Positions 1 to 8,176 of a stretch of DNA of 64,000 nucleotides are shown one piece after another. Within the stretch, counting starts at the first letter, position 1, and every line of letters begins with the position of its first letter. The notes below the pieces were generated by a model that saw nothing but the letters and a program-made list of their open reading frames with translations, was not told the DNA's origin and did not search any database. The stretch lies in the NCBI RefSeq assembly GCF_038246755.1, contig NZ_CP134706.1:4960001-5024000 (forward strand), read 5' to 3'. This DNA is from Micromonospora sp. FIMYZ51 (lineage in GTDB: Bacteria; Actinomycetota; Actinomycetes; Mycobacteriales; Micromonosporaceae). Both the position numbers and the translations under genes were made by a program.

Positions 1-963
1 GAGCAGGTAGTCCAGGACCGCGTTGCCGGCGGCGGTGGAGACCGGGTTGCCGCCGAAGGTGGAGAAGCTGATCGCCGGCACCGCCTCCAACACCTCGGCC
101 CGGCCCACCACGCCGGCCAGGGCGAAGCCGTTGCCGATGCCCTTGGCGAAGGTGAGCAGGTCCGGGGTGACGCCGTGCGCCTGGTAACCCCAGAAGTGCT
201 CGCCGGTACGCCCCCAGCCGGTCTGCACCTCGTCGGAGATCAGCAGGATGCCGTGCTCGTCGAGAACCTTCTTCCAGGCCGCGAAGAGCCCGTCCGGGCC
301 GTGCACGAAGCCGCCGACGCCCTGGATCGGTTCGGCGATCAGGCAGGCCACGTCGCCTGCGGTCTGGGTGGCGAGCACCTCGCGCAGGTCCTCCACCGCC
401 GCGTCCAGCCGATCGGCCGGGTCCAGGCGGGCCAGCAGACCGCGCAGCCGCTCACCGGAGTGCAGCCAGGCCACCTGGAGCGGGTTGAGCGCGCTTGCCG
501 ACCAGCCCCGGTTCCCGGTCACGCCCATCGCCGCGTACGACCGGCCGTGGTAGCTGTTGCGGACGGCCAGGATCTGGTGCGAGCGGCGGTGATTGGTGGC
601 GACAAGCAGCGCCGCCTCGTTCGCCTCGGTGCCGGAGTTGGTGAAGAAGACCCGCGCGTCCGGGATGCCGGAGACCCGGGCGATCTTCTCGGCCAGCTCC
701 ACCTGCTGCCGGATCAGGTACAGCGTGGAACTGTGCACGATGCCGGTGTCCAGCTGCCGCTGCACGGCCTCCCGGATCTCCGGGATGTCATAGCCGATCA
801 TGTTGGTCAGCACGCCGCCGAAGAAGTCCAGGTAGGTGCGGCCCTGAGCGTCGGTGACCCGACGACCTTCGCCGGAGACCAGCTCGATCGGCTCGGCGTA
901 GTAGAGCGGCATCCAGGACGGGAGCACGGCCCGGTGCCGGGCCAACAGATCGTCGGAGGTCAT
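1..963 (-). CDS. Class III (AGXT2/GABA-type) aminotransferase, 3' end outside window
   Basis: PLP-dependent class III aminotransferase. 321 residues are visible; the C-terminus lies beyond position 1. Seen: an NSGTEANEAA motif near residue 107, the LLISDEVQTGWGRTG segment carrying the cofactor-contacting Asp, and LLTFAKGIGNGF with the Schiff-base lysine near residue 274. The ATG at 963 follows a GAAGG ribosome site. The N-terminal sequence (SWMPLYYAEPIELVSGEG) resembles actinobacterial alanine-glyoxylate or beta-alanine-pyruvate type enzymes. I know such genes as neighbours of PucR regulators in pyrimidine-degradation clusters, and a PucR gene lies at 5.4-7.1 kb, but exact substrate is not readable from sequence. 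Family sure, substrate inferred. Confidence 0.85.
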   Translation of the reverse strand, partial: MTSDDLLARHRAVLPSWMPLYYAEPIELVSGEGRRVTDAQGRTYLDFFGGVLTNMIGYDIPEIREAVQRQLDTGIVHSSTLYLIRQQVELAEKIARVSGIPDARVFFTNSGTEANEAALLVATNHRRSHQILAVRNSYHGRSYAAMGVTGNRGWSASALNPLQVAWLHSGERLRGLLARLDPADRLDAAVEDLREVLATQTAGDVACLIAEPIQGVGGFVHGPDGLFAAWKKVLDEHGILLISDEVQTGWGRTGEHFWGYQAHGVTPDLLTFAKGIGNGFALAGVVGRAEVLEAVPAISFSTFGGNPVSTAAGNAVLDYLL

Positions 964-1399
964 GTCGCACCCTTCGGTTCGCGTAAGGCGCACGCTTCCA
1001 TCACCGTCGCTGCCCGGACAAGTGCCAAAGTGTCGGGCGATGGCCCGCGACCGTTGACAACACGTCAACGCTTTTCGTCGCCGGCCCGTTCTTTGGTCAC
1101 GCTTTCGGTGATGGGAACGCGCGGCGACCCGCGTTTTTCGCGCCCGAGGCTGCTCGCGTCGCTTGTCGGCTGGCTGAGCTGACGGCAGCACCCCCGCAAC
1201 CGGGCCGACGCCCACCGGCCGGGCCGAACACGACGAGGTCCGACCGGGGCGGCGCGACGGCCGTTAGGATCCGGGCGCGCCCGAGCGTCCCGCCCCATCG
1301 CCCGGCACCACCGGGTCGACCAAGCCTCCTGCGCCCACGCCCGGTACGGGCCGGTATGCATCGCGGTCGAGCGGGGTTCCGGTCGCCCCGAGCTACCCG
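964..1399. other. Intergenic region between divergent genes
   Basis: No gene seen. It separates the aminotransferase (minus) from the unknown plus-strand gene at 1400, so promoters for both should lie here. The one clear structure is the GTTGAC/GTCAAC inverted repeat at 1052-1070, listed separately. Confidence 0.5.
1052..1070. promoter_or_regulatory. Inverted repeat, candidate operator of the aminotransferase gene
   Basis: CGTTGAC-aacac-GTCAACG is a perfect 7-bp inverted repeat with a 5-nt spacer, about 90 nt upstream of the aminotransferase start. A TTGAC -35-like word is present on both strands inside it. Size and position suit a dimeric regulator, for example the PucR protein encoded nearby, but that link is a guess. 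Confidence 0.4.
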
Positions 1400-2359
1400 A
1401 TGGTGGCCCTGCCCCGGGCGGTGCGCACGGCCGACGCCGGGACGACCGTGGCGGGGATCGGCGACTGGGTCGACAGCGCACCGCTGCGGGATCTGGTGGC
1501 CTGCTTCGGCGGCCGGTGGCCCACCGGCGACCTCGGTGCGGTGCTCGCCGGGCTTGACGAGTTCTCCGCCCGACACTGGGATTTCCGGGCCGGTCGGGAG
1601 CGGCCCGACGCCCGGGAGCCCGACCTGGATCCGGTCACCGCCGGTCGGGCCCGGGCCGCCGCCATCGCGCTCGGCATGGTCCGGCCGCTGCCCCCGGCCC
1701 GCCCCCGGTACGCCCACCTGGTGGTGCTCGGCGGGTTGGCGCACGCCTGCCTGCGCCGGGTCGCGTACGCGGCGGACCTGCTGCGCCGTGGCCTGCGGGT
1801 GACTGGCGAACTGGCCGTGCTGGGCAGTTACCGGCCGCTGTCCGACGTGGAGCGGCGTACCCTCGCCGAGGCCGGCGTGACCGGTTGCGACACCGAGGTG
1901 GACGCGCTGGACGCGGCGGTCCGGTGGACATTCGACGTTGCCGGCCCGGACGCCGAGGACGGCCTGGACGCCGGTCACCCGCACCACTCCTGGTCGTCGC
2001 GGACCTACCGGATCTCCGGCCGGCCGCCGGTGCGGGTGCTCGCCGCGCCGTCGAGCGAGCCCGAGCGGCGCCGGGCGCACACCGCCGACACCCAGCGGTT
2101 CTGGGCCGGACACGTCGACCTGGCCGGCGGCGACCAGGTGTTGTTGGTGACCGCGCCGATCTACGTGCCGTTCCAGCACTGCGACGCACTGCGTACGCTG
2201 GCCGTGCCGCATGGCTGCGGGGTCGACACCGTCGGCGTCGATCCCACCCGCCCGGATGTCGCCCGGCTGCCGGAGCCGACCTTGACGCCGGGGCGCTACC
2301 TCCAGGAGACCCGCTCGGCCATCCGCTCGATGCGCACCCTGCACACCGCCCTGGCCTGA
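1400..2359 (+). CDS. Hypothetical protein, 319 aa
   Basis: Not recognised. The protein is soluble with no signal peptide or membrane segment. A central segment (LVVLGGLAHACLRRVAYAAD near residue 110) followed by an alternating beta/alpha stretch, and a later LLVTAPIYVPFQHCDALRTL stretch near 240, are faintly reminiscent of the DUF218/YdcF arrangement, where a VVLGG strand and a LVTS loop frame the active site. Identity is too low to assign it. The ATG at 1400 has no strong ribosome site. The gene converges on murD2, with a 24-bp-arm hairpin between the two stops. Codon bias supports real coding. Confidence 0.65.
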   Translation: MVALPRAVRTADAGTTVAGIGDWVDSAPLRDLVACFGGRWPTGDLGAVLAGLDEFSARHWDFRAGRERPDAREPDLDPVTAGRARAAAIALGMVRPLPPARPRYAHLVVLGGLAHACLRRVAYAADLLRRGLRVTGELAVLGSYRPLSDVERRTLAEAGVTGCDTEVDALDAAVRWTFDVAGPDAEDGLDAGHPHHSWSSRTYRISGRPPVRVLAAPSSEPERRRAHTADTQRFWAGHVDLAGGDQVLLVTAPIYVPFQHCDALRTLAVPHGCGVDTVGVDPTRPDVARLPEPTLTPGRYLQETRSAIRSMRTLHTALA

Positions 2360-2382
2360 CTGCCGGCCCCCTGCACTCCCGC

Positions 2383-2443
2383 GTCGACCATGAGGTTGAC
2401 GGCAGTGGTCGGCCGTCGGACTGCCGCCAACCTCATGATCAAC
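2383..2443. terminator. Inverted repeat between convergent genes, probable bidirectional terminator
   Basis: Arms at 2383-2406 and 2420-2443 pair over 24 positions with 3 mismatches, around a CATGAGGTTGACGGCAGT-type core and a 13-nt loop. The element sits exactly between the stops of the 1400 gene and murD2. No U-tract follows, as is usual in actinomycete hairpin terminators. Confidence 0.55.
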
Positions 2444-2454
2444 GAAGGAGCGGG

Positions 2455-3804
2455 TCAGACCGGGGCGGTGGTGCGGACGGCCTCGGCGAACACCTCGGAG
2501 CGGTGTTCGAAGTTGCGGAACCGGCCATAGCTGGGGGCGGCCGGCGACAGCAGCACGACCCCGCCGGCCGGGGTGACCTGCCGGGCGACCCGCACCGCCT
2601 CGGCCAGGTCCTCGACCAGTTCGGTACGCACCTTCGGCAGCCCGTCGAGCGCCTCGACGATACGCGGGCCGCTGTCCGGTATGCCGATCACGGTGAGTTC
2701 CCGCTCGGCCAGGTGGTCGCGCAACGGCGTGTAGTCGACCCCTCGGTCGTTGCCGCCGACGATCACGGTCAGCGGTCGCCCGTCGTACGCGTCGATCGCG
2801 TGCATGGCCGCGTACGGGCTGGTGGCCAGGGTGTCGTCGACGAAGGTCAGGCCGGACGGGTCGGCGATCTCGGTGAGCCGGTGGGCCAGCCCCTGGAACT
2901 CGGCCACCGCCACGGCCAGGGTGTCCTTGCGGTCGACCAGGTCCACACCGAGCGCGTCGAGCACCGCCAGGGCCACGCAGAGGTTGCCCTCGTTGTGCCG
3001 CCCGACCAGCGGCAACACCGCCCGGGGAAAGAGCGGCCGGTCGACCAGGTGGAACCAGGGACGCCCGTCCGGCCCGGTTGCGACGTTCACCGAGTCCGCC
3101 GTGGCGGCACGTACCGCCGCCCGGTCGCCCAACTCGACGAGCAGCCGGGGATCGGTGCCGTTGACCACCACCGTGCGCGGCCCGTACGCCAGCAGGTTCA
3201 GCTTGTCCCGGTAGTACTCCCGCTCGCCGCCGTGCGCGTCGAGGTGCTCGGGGAAGAGCGCGGTGACCACCGCCACCCGGGGTGAGTCGGTCAGGTCGCT
3301 GCACTGGTAGCTGGACAGCTCCAGCACGTACAGCTCCGCCTCCGGCAGGTCCAGCGTCGGTACGCCGATGTTGCCACCGAAGACGTTCGGCCGGTCCACG
3401 GCGATCAGCAGGTGGCTGATCAGGCTCGACGTGGTGCTCTTGCCCTTGCTGCCGGTCACCCCGACGGTGCGTTCGCCGTGATCGGCCATCCAGAGCGCGG
3501 TGCCCTGGGTGACGGTCACGCCCCGGCGGCGCAGCTCCACCAGCCACGGGTGGGTCTGCGGCACGCCCGGTGAGCGGACCACCACGTCGGCGGCGGCCAG
3601 CCGGTCGAAGCCCTCCTCGCCGGTGATCAACGGGGCGGCCTCCGCCAGCGGCCCTTCCCAGGGCAGCGAGAGGAAGTTGGCGCTGTCGTCCACGGCGACC
3701 AGGTCCGCCGGGCCGTGGGCGGCGATCGCGGTCACCGCAGCCCGCCCCTCCCGACCGGCCCCCCAGACGGCGACGGTACGTCCGCGCAGCTCAGACAGGC
3801 GCAC
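2455..3804 (-). CDS. murD2: MurD2-type UDP-MurNAc-L-Ala--L-Glu ligase (Mur ligase family)
   Basis: Mur ligase of 449 residues: an N-terminal Rossmann-like domain (VAVWGAGREG, 11-20), the ATP loop GVTGSKGKST at 115-124, the central GNIGVP and LELSSYQ motifs typical of MurD, and a C-terminal ligase domain. MurD normally adds D-Glu to UDP-MurNAc-L-Ala. MurD2, described in Xanthomonas oryzae, adds L-Glu, which MurL then epimerises. I call MurD2 because the divergent neighbour 119 nt away is a MurL homologue; the sequence alone separates MurD from MurD2 only weakly. The GTG at 3804 is chosen because GAGGAG precedes it by about 7 nt and the family N-terminus fits. A second, ordinary murD would be expected in the dcw cluster outside the window. 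Confidence 0.8.
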   Translation of the reverse strand: MRLSELRGRTVAVWGAGREGRAAVTAIAAHGPADLVAVDDSANFLSLPWEGPLAEAAPLITGEEGFDRLAAADVVVRSPGVPQTHPWLVELRRRGVTVTQGTALWMADHGERTVGVTGSKGKSTTSSLISHLLIAVDRPNVFGGNIGVPTLDLPEAELYVLELSSYQCSDLTDSPRVAVVTALFPEHLDAHGGEREYYRDKLNLLAYGPRTVVVNGTDPRLLVELGDRAAVRAATADSVNVATGPDGRPWFHLVDRPLFPRAVLPLVGRHNEGNLCVALAVLDALGVDLVDRKDTLAVAVAEFQGLAHRLTEIADPSGLTFVDDTLATSPYAAMHAIDAYDGRPLTVIVGGNDRGVDYTPLRDHLAERELTVIGIPDSGPRIVEALDGLPKVRTELVEDLAEAVRVARQVTPAGGVVLLSPAAPSYGRFRNFEHRSEVFAEAVRTTAPV

Positions 3805-3912
3805 TAGCTCTCCTCGGAATCGACGGCATGACACTGGCGCGGTCCGGCGTCGCCAGCCCCGCACTCGCGTCGGTGCACGGCGGAGCCGGGCACGGCCGGA
3901 CGAACCAGGGCC

Positions 3913-3918
3913 TAGTAT
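3913..3918 (+). promoter_or_regulatory. -10 box of leaderless murL
   Basis: TAGTAT matches TANNNT and ends 5 nt before the GTG at 3924, the geometry of an actinobacterial leaderless transcript. It argues against the longer ATG start at 3828. No clear -35 is visible. Confidence 0.55.
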
Positions 3919-3923
3919 GGCGT

Positions 3924-5267
3924 GTGCCCAATACGCAGCTGGCGCGGATGGACGCCTTCACCTTCCCGTCCTACTCGATCGACCTCTCCACCGGGGAGGC
4001 GTTGTTCGACTACGCCCTGACCGGCCCCGACGGCGAGCAGCGATTCACCGAAGTGATCACGCTTCCGGTGCCCGAGGAGCCGCCGTCGGCCGCCGCCGTG
4101 GCCGCACTCGGCCGGGTGCTGGAGCTGTTGCACGTGGTGGCCGGGGTCAGCTACTACAAGGCCGCCGCGCCGGGGCAGCTGCTGCTGCCGGCACCGCTCG
4201 GCCCGGCCGCCGCCGAGTTCGTCACCGCCCTCTACACCAAGGGCCTCGCCGAGTACGCGTACCGCAACCAACTGCCGTACGTGCTGGAGTTGGCCCCCCG
4301 GATCCCGGCCGGCCGGGTGCCGCCCGCCGCCGAGTACGACAACTCCGACCGGCGCCCGCTCTCGGCGGTCGGCGGCGGCAAGGACTCGATCGTCAGCCTG
4401 GAGGCGCTGCGCCGCGCCGGCCTCGACCCGGTGCCCTTCTCGGTCAACCCGAACCACGTGATCGACGCCGTGAACGCGGCGTCCGGGCTCACTCCCCTCG
4501 CCGCCCGGCGGCGCATCGATCCGGTGCTGTTCGAGCTGAACGCGGCCGGTGCCCGCAACGGACACATCCCGGTCACCGCGATCAACTCGCTGATCGCGGT
4601 CGCCACCGCGGTGCTGCACGGGCTCGGCCCGGTGGTGATGTCCAACGAGCGCTCGGCGTCGGACCCGAACCTGATCTGGAACGGTCACGAGATCAACCAC
4701 CAGTGGTCCAAAGGGGTGGCGGCCGAAGGGCTGCTGCGGGCGGCGCTGGCCGAGCACGCCGGGCTTGTCGAACCGTACTTCTCGCTGCTGCGGCCCCTGT
4801 CGGAGCTGCACATCGCCCGGCTGTTCGCCACCATCGACCGCTACGACGACGTGGTGACCAGTTGCAACGCGGCGTTCAAGCTGCGCAACGCCAGCGAGCG
4901 GTGGTGCCGCGACTGTCCCAAGTGCCGGTTCGTCTTCCTCGCCCTGGCGCCCTTCATGTCCCGCGAGCGGATCACCCACATCTTCGGCGGGGACCTGCTC
5001 GCCGACGAGACCCAGCTGCCGGGCTACCGGGAACTGCTCGGTGTGGACGGGCACAAGCCGTTCGAGTGCGTCGGCGAGGTGGAGGAGTCAGTGGTGGCGC
5101 TCAGCCTGCTGGCCCAGCAGTCCGACTGGCGAGAGGCCCCGGTGGTACGCGCCCTGGTGGCTGCCCTGCCGGACGCCGCCTGGTCCACCGCCGCCACCTC
5201 CGACACCTTCACCCCCACCGCCCCCACCCACATCCCCCCACCTACCTCAAAGCCCTCAACGCCCTAA
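3924..5267 (+). CDS. murL: MurL: UDP-MurNAc-L-Ala-L-Glu epimerase
   Basis: 447 residues from the GTG at 3924. MurL is the ATP- and Mg-dependent enzyme that inverts the terminal L-Glu of UDP-MurNAc-L-Ala-L-Glu to D-Glu, replacing glutamate racemase for wall synthesis. Seen: a PP-loop-like SAVGGGKDS at 147-155 for ATP, the conserved NPNHVIDAV, SNERSASDPNL and HEINHQWSKG stretches, and a cysteine cluster C328-x2-C331-x2-C334 (CRDCPKC). Length and motif order agree with the Xanthomonas/Micromonospora family as I recall it. The start is set by the TAGTAT box just upstream. The low-complexity Pro/Thr tail (last 25 residues) is probably not conserved. Divergent from murD2, so the pair likely shares regulation. 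Confidence 0.82.
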   Translation: MPNTQLARMDAFTFPSYSIDLSTGEALFDYALTGPDGEQRFTEVITLPVPEEPPSAAAVAALGRVLELLHVVAGVSYYKAAAPGQLLLPAPLGPAAAEFVTALYTKGLAEYAYRNQLPYVLELAPRIPAGRVPPAAEYDNSDRRPLSAVGGGKDSIVSLEALRRAGLDPVPFSVNPNHVIDAVNAASGLTPLAARRRIDPVLFELNAAGARNGHIPVTAINSLIAVATAVLHGLGPVVMSNERSASDPNLIWNGHEINHQWSKGVAAEGLLRAALAEHAGLVEPYFSLLRPLSELHIARLFATIDRYDDVVTSCNAAFKLRNASERWCRDCPKCRFVFLALAPFMSRERITHIFGGDLLADETQLPGYRELLGVDGHKPFECVGEVEESVVALSLLAQQSDWREAPVVRALVAALPDAAWSTAATSDTFTPTAPTHIPPPTSKPSTP

Positions 5268-5307
5268 CCCCTAACCCCCTCCTCCCTCGCCGCCCCCTTC
5301 CCTCCCT

Positions 5308-5377
5308 CGATCTTGCACTTTCCGTCGCCACAAAAGCCCGCAAAAGGCGCAAAGGGGCGACCGAAAGTGCAAGATCG
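5308..5377. repeat. GATCTTGCACTTT-family intergenic inverted repeat
   Basis: Arms 5308-5329 and 5355-5377 pair almost perfectly (CGATCTTGCACTTTC then one C/G mismatch). It lies between the convergent stops of murL and the PucR gene, so it probably ends both transcripts. The same arms recur at 15067-15136 and 47058-47126. Confidence 0.75.
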
Positions 5378-5421
5378 GCGGGGCTTGGATGGGGGTTCGG
5401 GACGTTGGGGAGGGCTTCGGG

Positions 5422-7137
5422 TCAGGGGGTGCGGATGGCGTCCAGGGCGAGCAGGGCCACGTGCAGGGAGAGGCAGGCGTCGACGGAGTCGAGGTCGACG
5501 TCGAGAATCCGGCCGATGCGGGCCAGCCGCTCGTAGAACGCCGGCCGGGACAGGTGTGCGGCGCTGGCCGCCGCCGACTTGTTCCGCCCCTGTTGCAGGT
5601 ACGCCCGCAGGGTGCCGAGCAGTTGCTCACGCGGATGCCGGGCGTCGTACGCCAGCAGGGCGCCCAGCTCGCGCTCGACGAACGTCTGTAGCCGCGGTTC
5701 GTCGCGCAGCAGGTGCAGCAGCCCGGCGAGCCCGACGTGCGGCAGCCGGAAGATCGGCAGGTCCCGCCGGTCCCGCCGAGCCGCCTCGGCCACCTGCCGG
5801 GCCTCGGTCAGCGACCGTCCCGCCTCGCGCAGGCTGCCCACCCCGGAACCGGCCGCGATGATCAGGTCCCCGGCGACCCGTGGGCGGTTGCGGCGCAGCG
5901 CGGCGGCGAACGCGGCCAGCGCCCGTTCCTCCGCCGCCGGGTCGGGCAGGGCCAGCAGCGCACCGACCGCCTGATCGTCCACCGCGCTTGTCAACCCGGT
6001 CAGGTTCGCCTCGATCAGCGCCTGCCCCACCGCCTCGGCGAGATCCCGCAGCCGGGCCGGCCCGGGATCGCCACCCGTCGGCGCCCAGTCGGCGTCGCCA
6101 CCGGAGTCTGCGATCGGGCCACCGTCGCCCGCCGGCTCGTCGCTCCGGTGCCGGACCACCACGCCGACCAGGTGCCGGCGTTCCAGCACCAGCCCCAGCC
6201 CTCGGGCGCGCAGGGCCACCTCGTCCACCGGCCGGGAACGGTCCAGCAGCGCGGTGAGCAGGGTGCGGTGGACCTGGCGGACCAGCCCTTCGGCGTCGCG
6301 CCGGATCAGCCGCCCCAACGCCAGCGCCGAGGCGGCCCGCTCCACCAGGATGGTCAGCCGGGTGGGTGGCGCGCCCGCAGCGCGCATCGCGCCACCCGGC
6401 CCGCCCAGGTCACCACCACCGGGCCAGCGCAGCAGCAGCCGACCCCAGTCCTCGCCCCGGGCACCGACCATGGTCACCAGCCAGCCGCTGTCCGGGTCGT
6501 ACGCCGTACGTCCGGCCGGCCGGATCCGTCGCGAGTGCTGTTCCCACCCGTCCAGCAGCAACTCCGCCGGTTCCCCCGCCGGGTCGTAGCCGAGCACCTG
6601 GCGGGACAGGTTCTCCAGCACCACCGGACAGCCGGACAGCTCGGCGGCCTGCCGGATCACCTCCGGCGGGTCGGCGCCCTCCACCGACAGTTCGGTGAAC
6701 CGCTGGTGGATCTCCTCGGTGGCGCGCAGCTCGGTGAGCTGCGCGTCGACGATCAGCGCGTGCACCGCCTCGGTGATCCGGACGAACGGGGTGACCCGGC
6801 GCAGCTCCACAAGCGGCAGGCCGTGCCGCTGTGCGGCGGCGACCATCACCCTCGGTACCCCGGACAGGTAGCGGCGGCCAAGCTCGACCACCAGCCCGGA
6901 GACGGCGACGCCCGCCAGGTCACCGATGAAGGCCCGCAGCCCGGCGTCGTCGCCCGGCAGCCCGATGCCGGTGGTGAGCACCAGCTCACCACCGCCGAGC
7001 AGGGTGGCGATGTCCGGCACCTCGGCCACGTGCACCCAGCGCACCGGCCGGTCCAGTCCGGCCTCGCCGGCGACCAGGCGCGGAGCGCCGTGGCGGACCG
7101 GAGGCAACGCCAGGACCTCACGGACGGTAGGGAACAC
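5422..7137 (-). CDS. PucR family transcriptional regulator
   Basis: 571 residues. The N-terminal PucR domain (FPTVREVLALPPV, 2-120) senses purine or pyrimidine catabolites in known members. A middle GGDEF-like CdaR region follows, and the C-terminal 65 residues form the PucR helix-turn-helix (LRAYLQQGRNKSAAASAAHL, then LDVDLDS). The GTG at 7137 is chosen over the one at 7146 because a TAGCGT -10 box (minus strand, 7150-7145) overlaps the latter and ends 7 nt before the former, giving a leaderless mRNA. In actinomycetes such regulators often sit beside aminotransferases of uracil/beta-alanine catabolism, like the one at the left edge; here murD2, murL and an unknown gene lie between. Confidence 0.88.
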   Translation of the reverse strand: MFPTVREVLALPPVRHGAPRLVAGEAGLDRPVRWVHVAEVPDIATLLGGGELVLTTGIGLPGDDAGLRAFIGDLAGVAVSGLVVELGRRYLSGVPRVMVAAAQRHGLPLVELRRVTPFVRITEAVHALIVDAQLTELRATEEIHQRFTELSVEGADPPEVIRQAAELSGCPVVLENLSRQVLGYDPAGEPAELLLDGWEQHSRRIRPAGRTAYDPDSGWLVTMVGARGEDWGRLLLRWPGGGDLGGPGGAMRAAGAPPTRLTILVERAASALALGRLIRRDAEGLVRQVHRTLLTALLDRSRPVDEVALRARGLGLVLERRHLVGVVVRHRSDEPAGDGGPIADSGGDADWAPTGGDPGPARLRDLAEAVGQALIEANLTGLTSAVDDQAVGALLALPDPAAEERALAAFAAALRRNRPRVAGDLIIAAGSGVGSLREAGRSLTEARQVAEAARRDRRDLPIFRLPHVGLAGLLHLLRDEPRLQTFVERELGALLAYDARHPREQLLGTLRAYLQQGRNKSAAASAAHLSRPAFYERLARIGRILDVDLDSVDACLSLHVALLALDAIRTP

Positions 7138-7144
7138 GCGCGAC

Positions 7145-7150
7145 ACGCTA
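7145..7150 (-). promoter_or_regulatory. -10 box of the leaderless pucR-family gene
   Basis: TAGCGT on the minus strand, 7 nt before GTG 7137. The geometry matches the other leaderless starts in this window. Confidence 0.5.
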
Positions 7151-7198
7151 CCGTCCGTGACGCTGATCCCGGTAGCCGCAGGCCAGTGGCCGTACTGC

Positions 7199-8008
7199 TC
7201 AGGCGGGGTCGTCGCGGCCCAACTCCCAGCAGGCCACCGCGCTCGCGGCAGCGACGTTCAGCGAGTCGACCCCGCGACGCATCGGGATGACCACCCGTAC
7301 GTCACTGGCCGCCATCGCGGCGGCGGTCAGCCCGGCACCCTCGGCACCGAGCAGTAGCGCCGCCCGGGCCCGCTGGTCCGCGGTGAGCCGCTGGATCGGC
7401 ACCGCGTCCGGCGCCGGGGTCATCGCCAGCACGGTGAAGCCGGCCGCCCGCACCTGCGCCAGCGCCGCCGGCCAGGGCTCCAGTTTCGCGTACGGCACGG
7501 CGAAGACCTCGCCCATGCTGACCCGTACGCTACGCCGGTAGAGGGGGTCGGCGCAGGACGGCGAGAGCAGCACCACGTCCACCCCGAGCGCGGCGACCGC
7601 CCGGAAGATCGCCCCCAGGTTGGTGTGGTTGTTGACGTCCTCCAGGATCACCACCCGGCGGGCGCTGGCGAGCACCTCGGCGGCGGTCGGCAACGCCTTG
7701 CGCCGGAACGACGCGAGCACCCCCCGGTGCACGTGGAACCCGGTGGCCGCCCGCAGCACCTCCTGGGTGGCGGCGTAGACCGGGGCGTCGCCGGTGTCCA
7801 GGTCGGCGAGCTGGTCGACCCGCTTGGCGTCGACCAGGTACGACCGGGCCGGGTAGCCGGCCCGCAGCGCCCGCCGCAGCACCAGCTCACCTTCGGCGAT
7901 GAACAGCCCGTGTGGCGGCTCCCACCGGGTTCTCAGTTCCACGTCGGTAAGCGCGCGATAGTCGCCGATCCGCTCATCGTCCGGCTCGGTGATCAGCTCA
8001 AAACCCAC
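7199..8008 (-). CDS. SpoU/TrmH family RNA 2'-O-methyltransferase
   Basis: 269 residues. An N-terminal RNA-binding region (1-100) is followed by a SPOUT knot domain with the three signature motifs: NNHTNLGAIFRAVAALG near 127-143, LLLGAEGAGL near 216, and VVIPMRRGVDSLNVAAASAV near 238. Members methylate ribose 2'-OH of tRNA or 23S rRNA using AdoMet; thiostrepton resistance enzymes are relatives, but no resistance role is indicated. The GTG at 8008 lies 6 nt after a TACACT box, so the mRNA is probably leaderless. The gene follows pucR's promoter side on the same strand, about 50 nt away, and is likely its own unit. Confidence 0.9.
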   Translation of the reverse strand: MGFELITEPDDERIGDYRALTDVELRTRWEPPHGLFIAEGELVLRRALRAGYPARSYLVDAKRVDQLADLDTGDAPVYAATQEVLRAATGFHVHRGVLASFRRKALPTAAEVLASARRVVILEDVNNHTNLGAIFRAVAALGVDVVLLSPSCADPLYRRSVRVSMGEVFAVPYAKLEPWPAALAQVRAAGFTVLAMTPAPDAVPIQRLTADQRARAALLLGAEGAGLTAAAMAASDVRVVIPMRRGVDSLNVAAASAVACWELGRDDPA

Positions 8009-8014
8009 CCGCCG

Positions 8015-8020
8015 AGTGTA
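8015..8020 (-). promoter_or_regulatory. -10 box of the leaderless spoU-type gene
   Basis: TACACT on the minus strand, then 6 nt, then GTG 8008. Its upstream edge touches the GGGGCCC repeat at 8018-8072, so the repeat occupies the -35 region. Confidence 0.5.
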
Positions 8021-8072
8021 AGGAAGGGCCCCTTCTTAACGTCTGCGGTAGTAAAGGGGCCCCTTCTTAACA
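8018..8072. repeat. GGGGCCC-core intergenic repeat, copy 1
   Basis: Two direct units, GTAAGGAAGGGCCCCTTCTT and GTAAAGGGGCCCCTTCTTAA, each with a palindromic GGGCCC core, separated by about 10 nt. The same double-unit layout recurs at 34654-34709 and 51973-52026. Confidence 0.75.
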
Positions 8073-8082
8073 CTTCACGCAA

Positions 8083-8115
8083 GACGTCCCCGGGCGGCTC
8101 CCGCCCGGGGACGTC
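8083..8115 (-). terminator. Perfect 15-bp hairpin terminator of the esterase gene
   Basis: GACGTCCCCGGGCGG pairs exactly with CCGCCCGGGGACGTC around a CTC loop, about 60 nt beyond the stop of the minus-strand esterase. Strong GC stem, no U-tract. Confidence 0.75.
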
Positions 8116-8176
8116 TCGACGGCATCCGGTGGCGTACGCCATCGCGGAGATCCGGCGATGGTGCGCCCGCTACCGG

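Noticed and set aside
1097-3547. Long minus-strand ORF of 816 aa
   Set aside because: Arg/Gly/Pro-rich shadow running across the 1400 gene and murD2; no domain, wrong codon-position bias.
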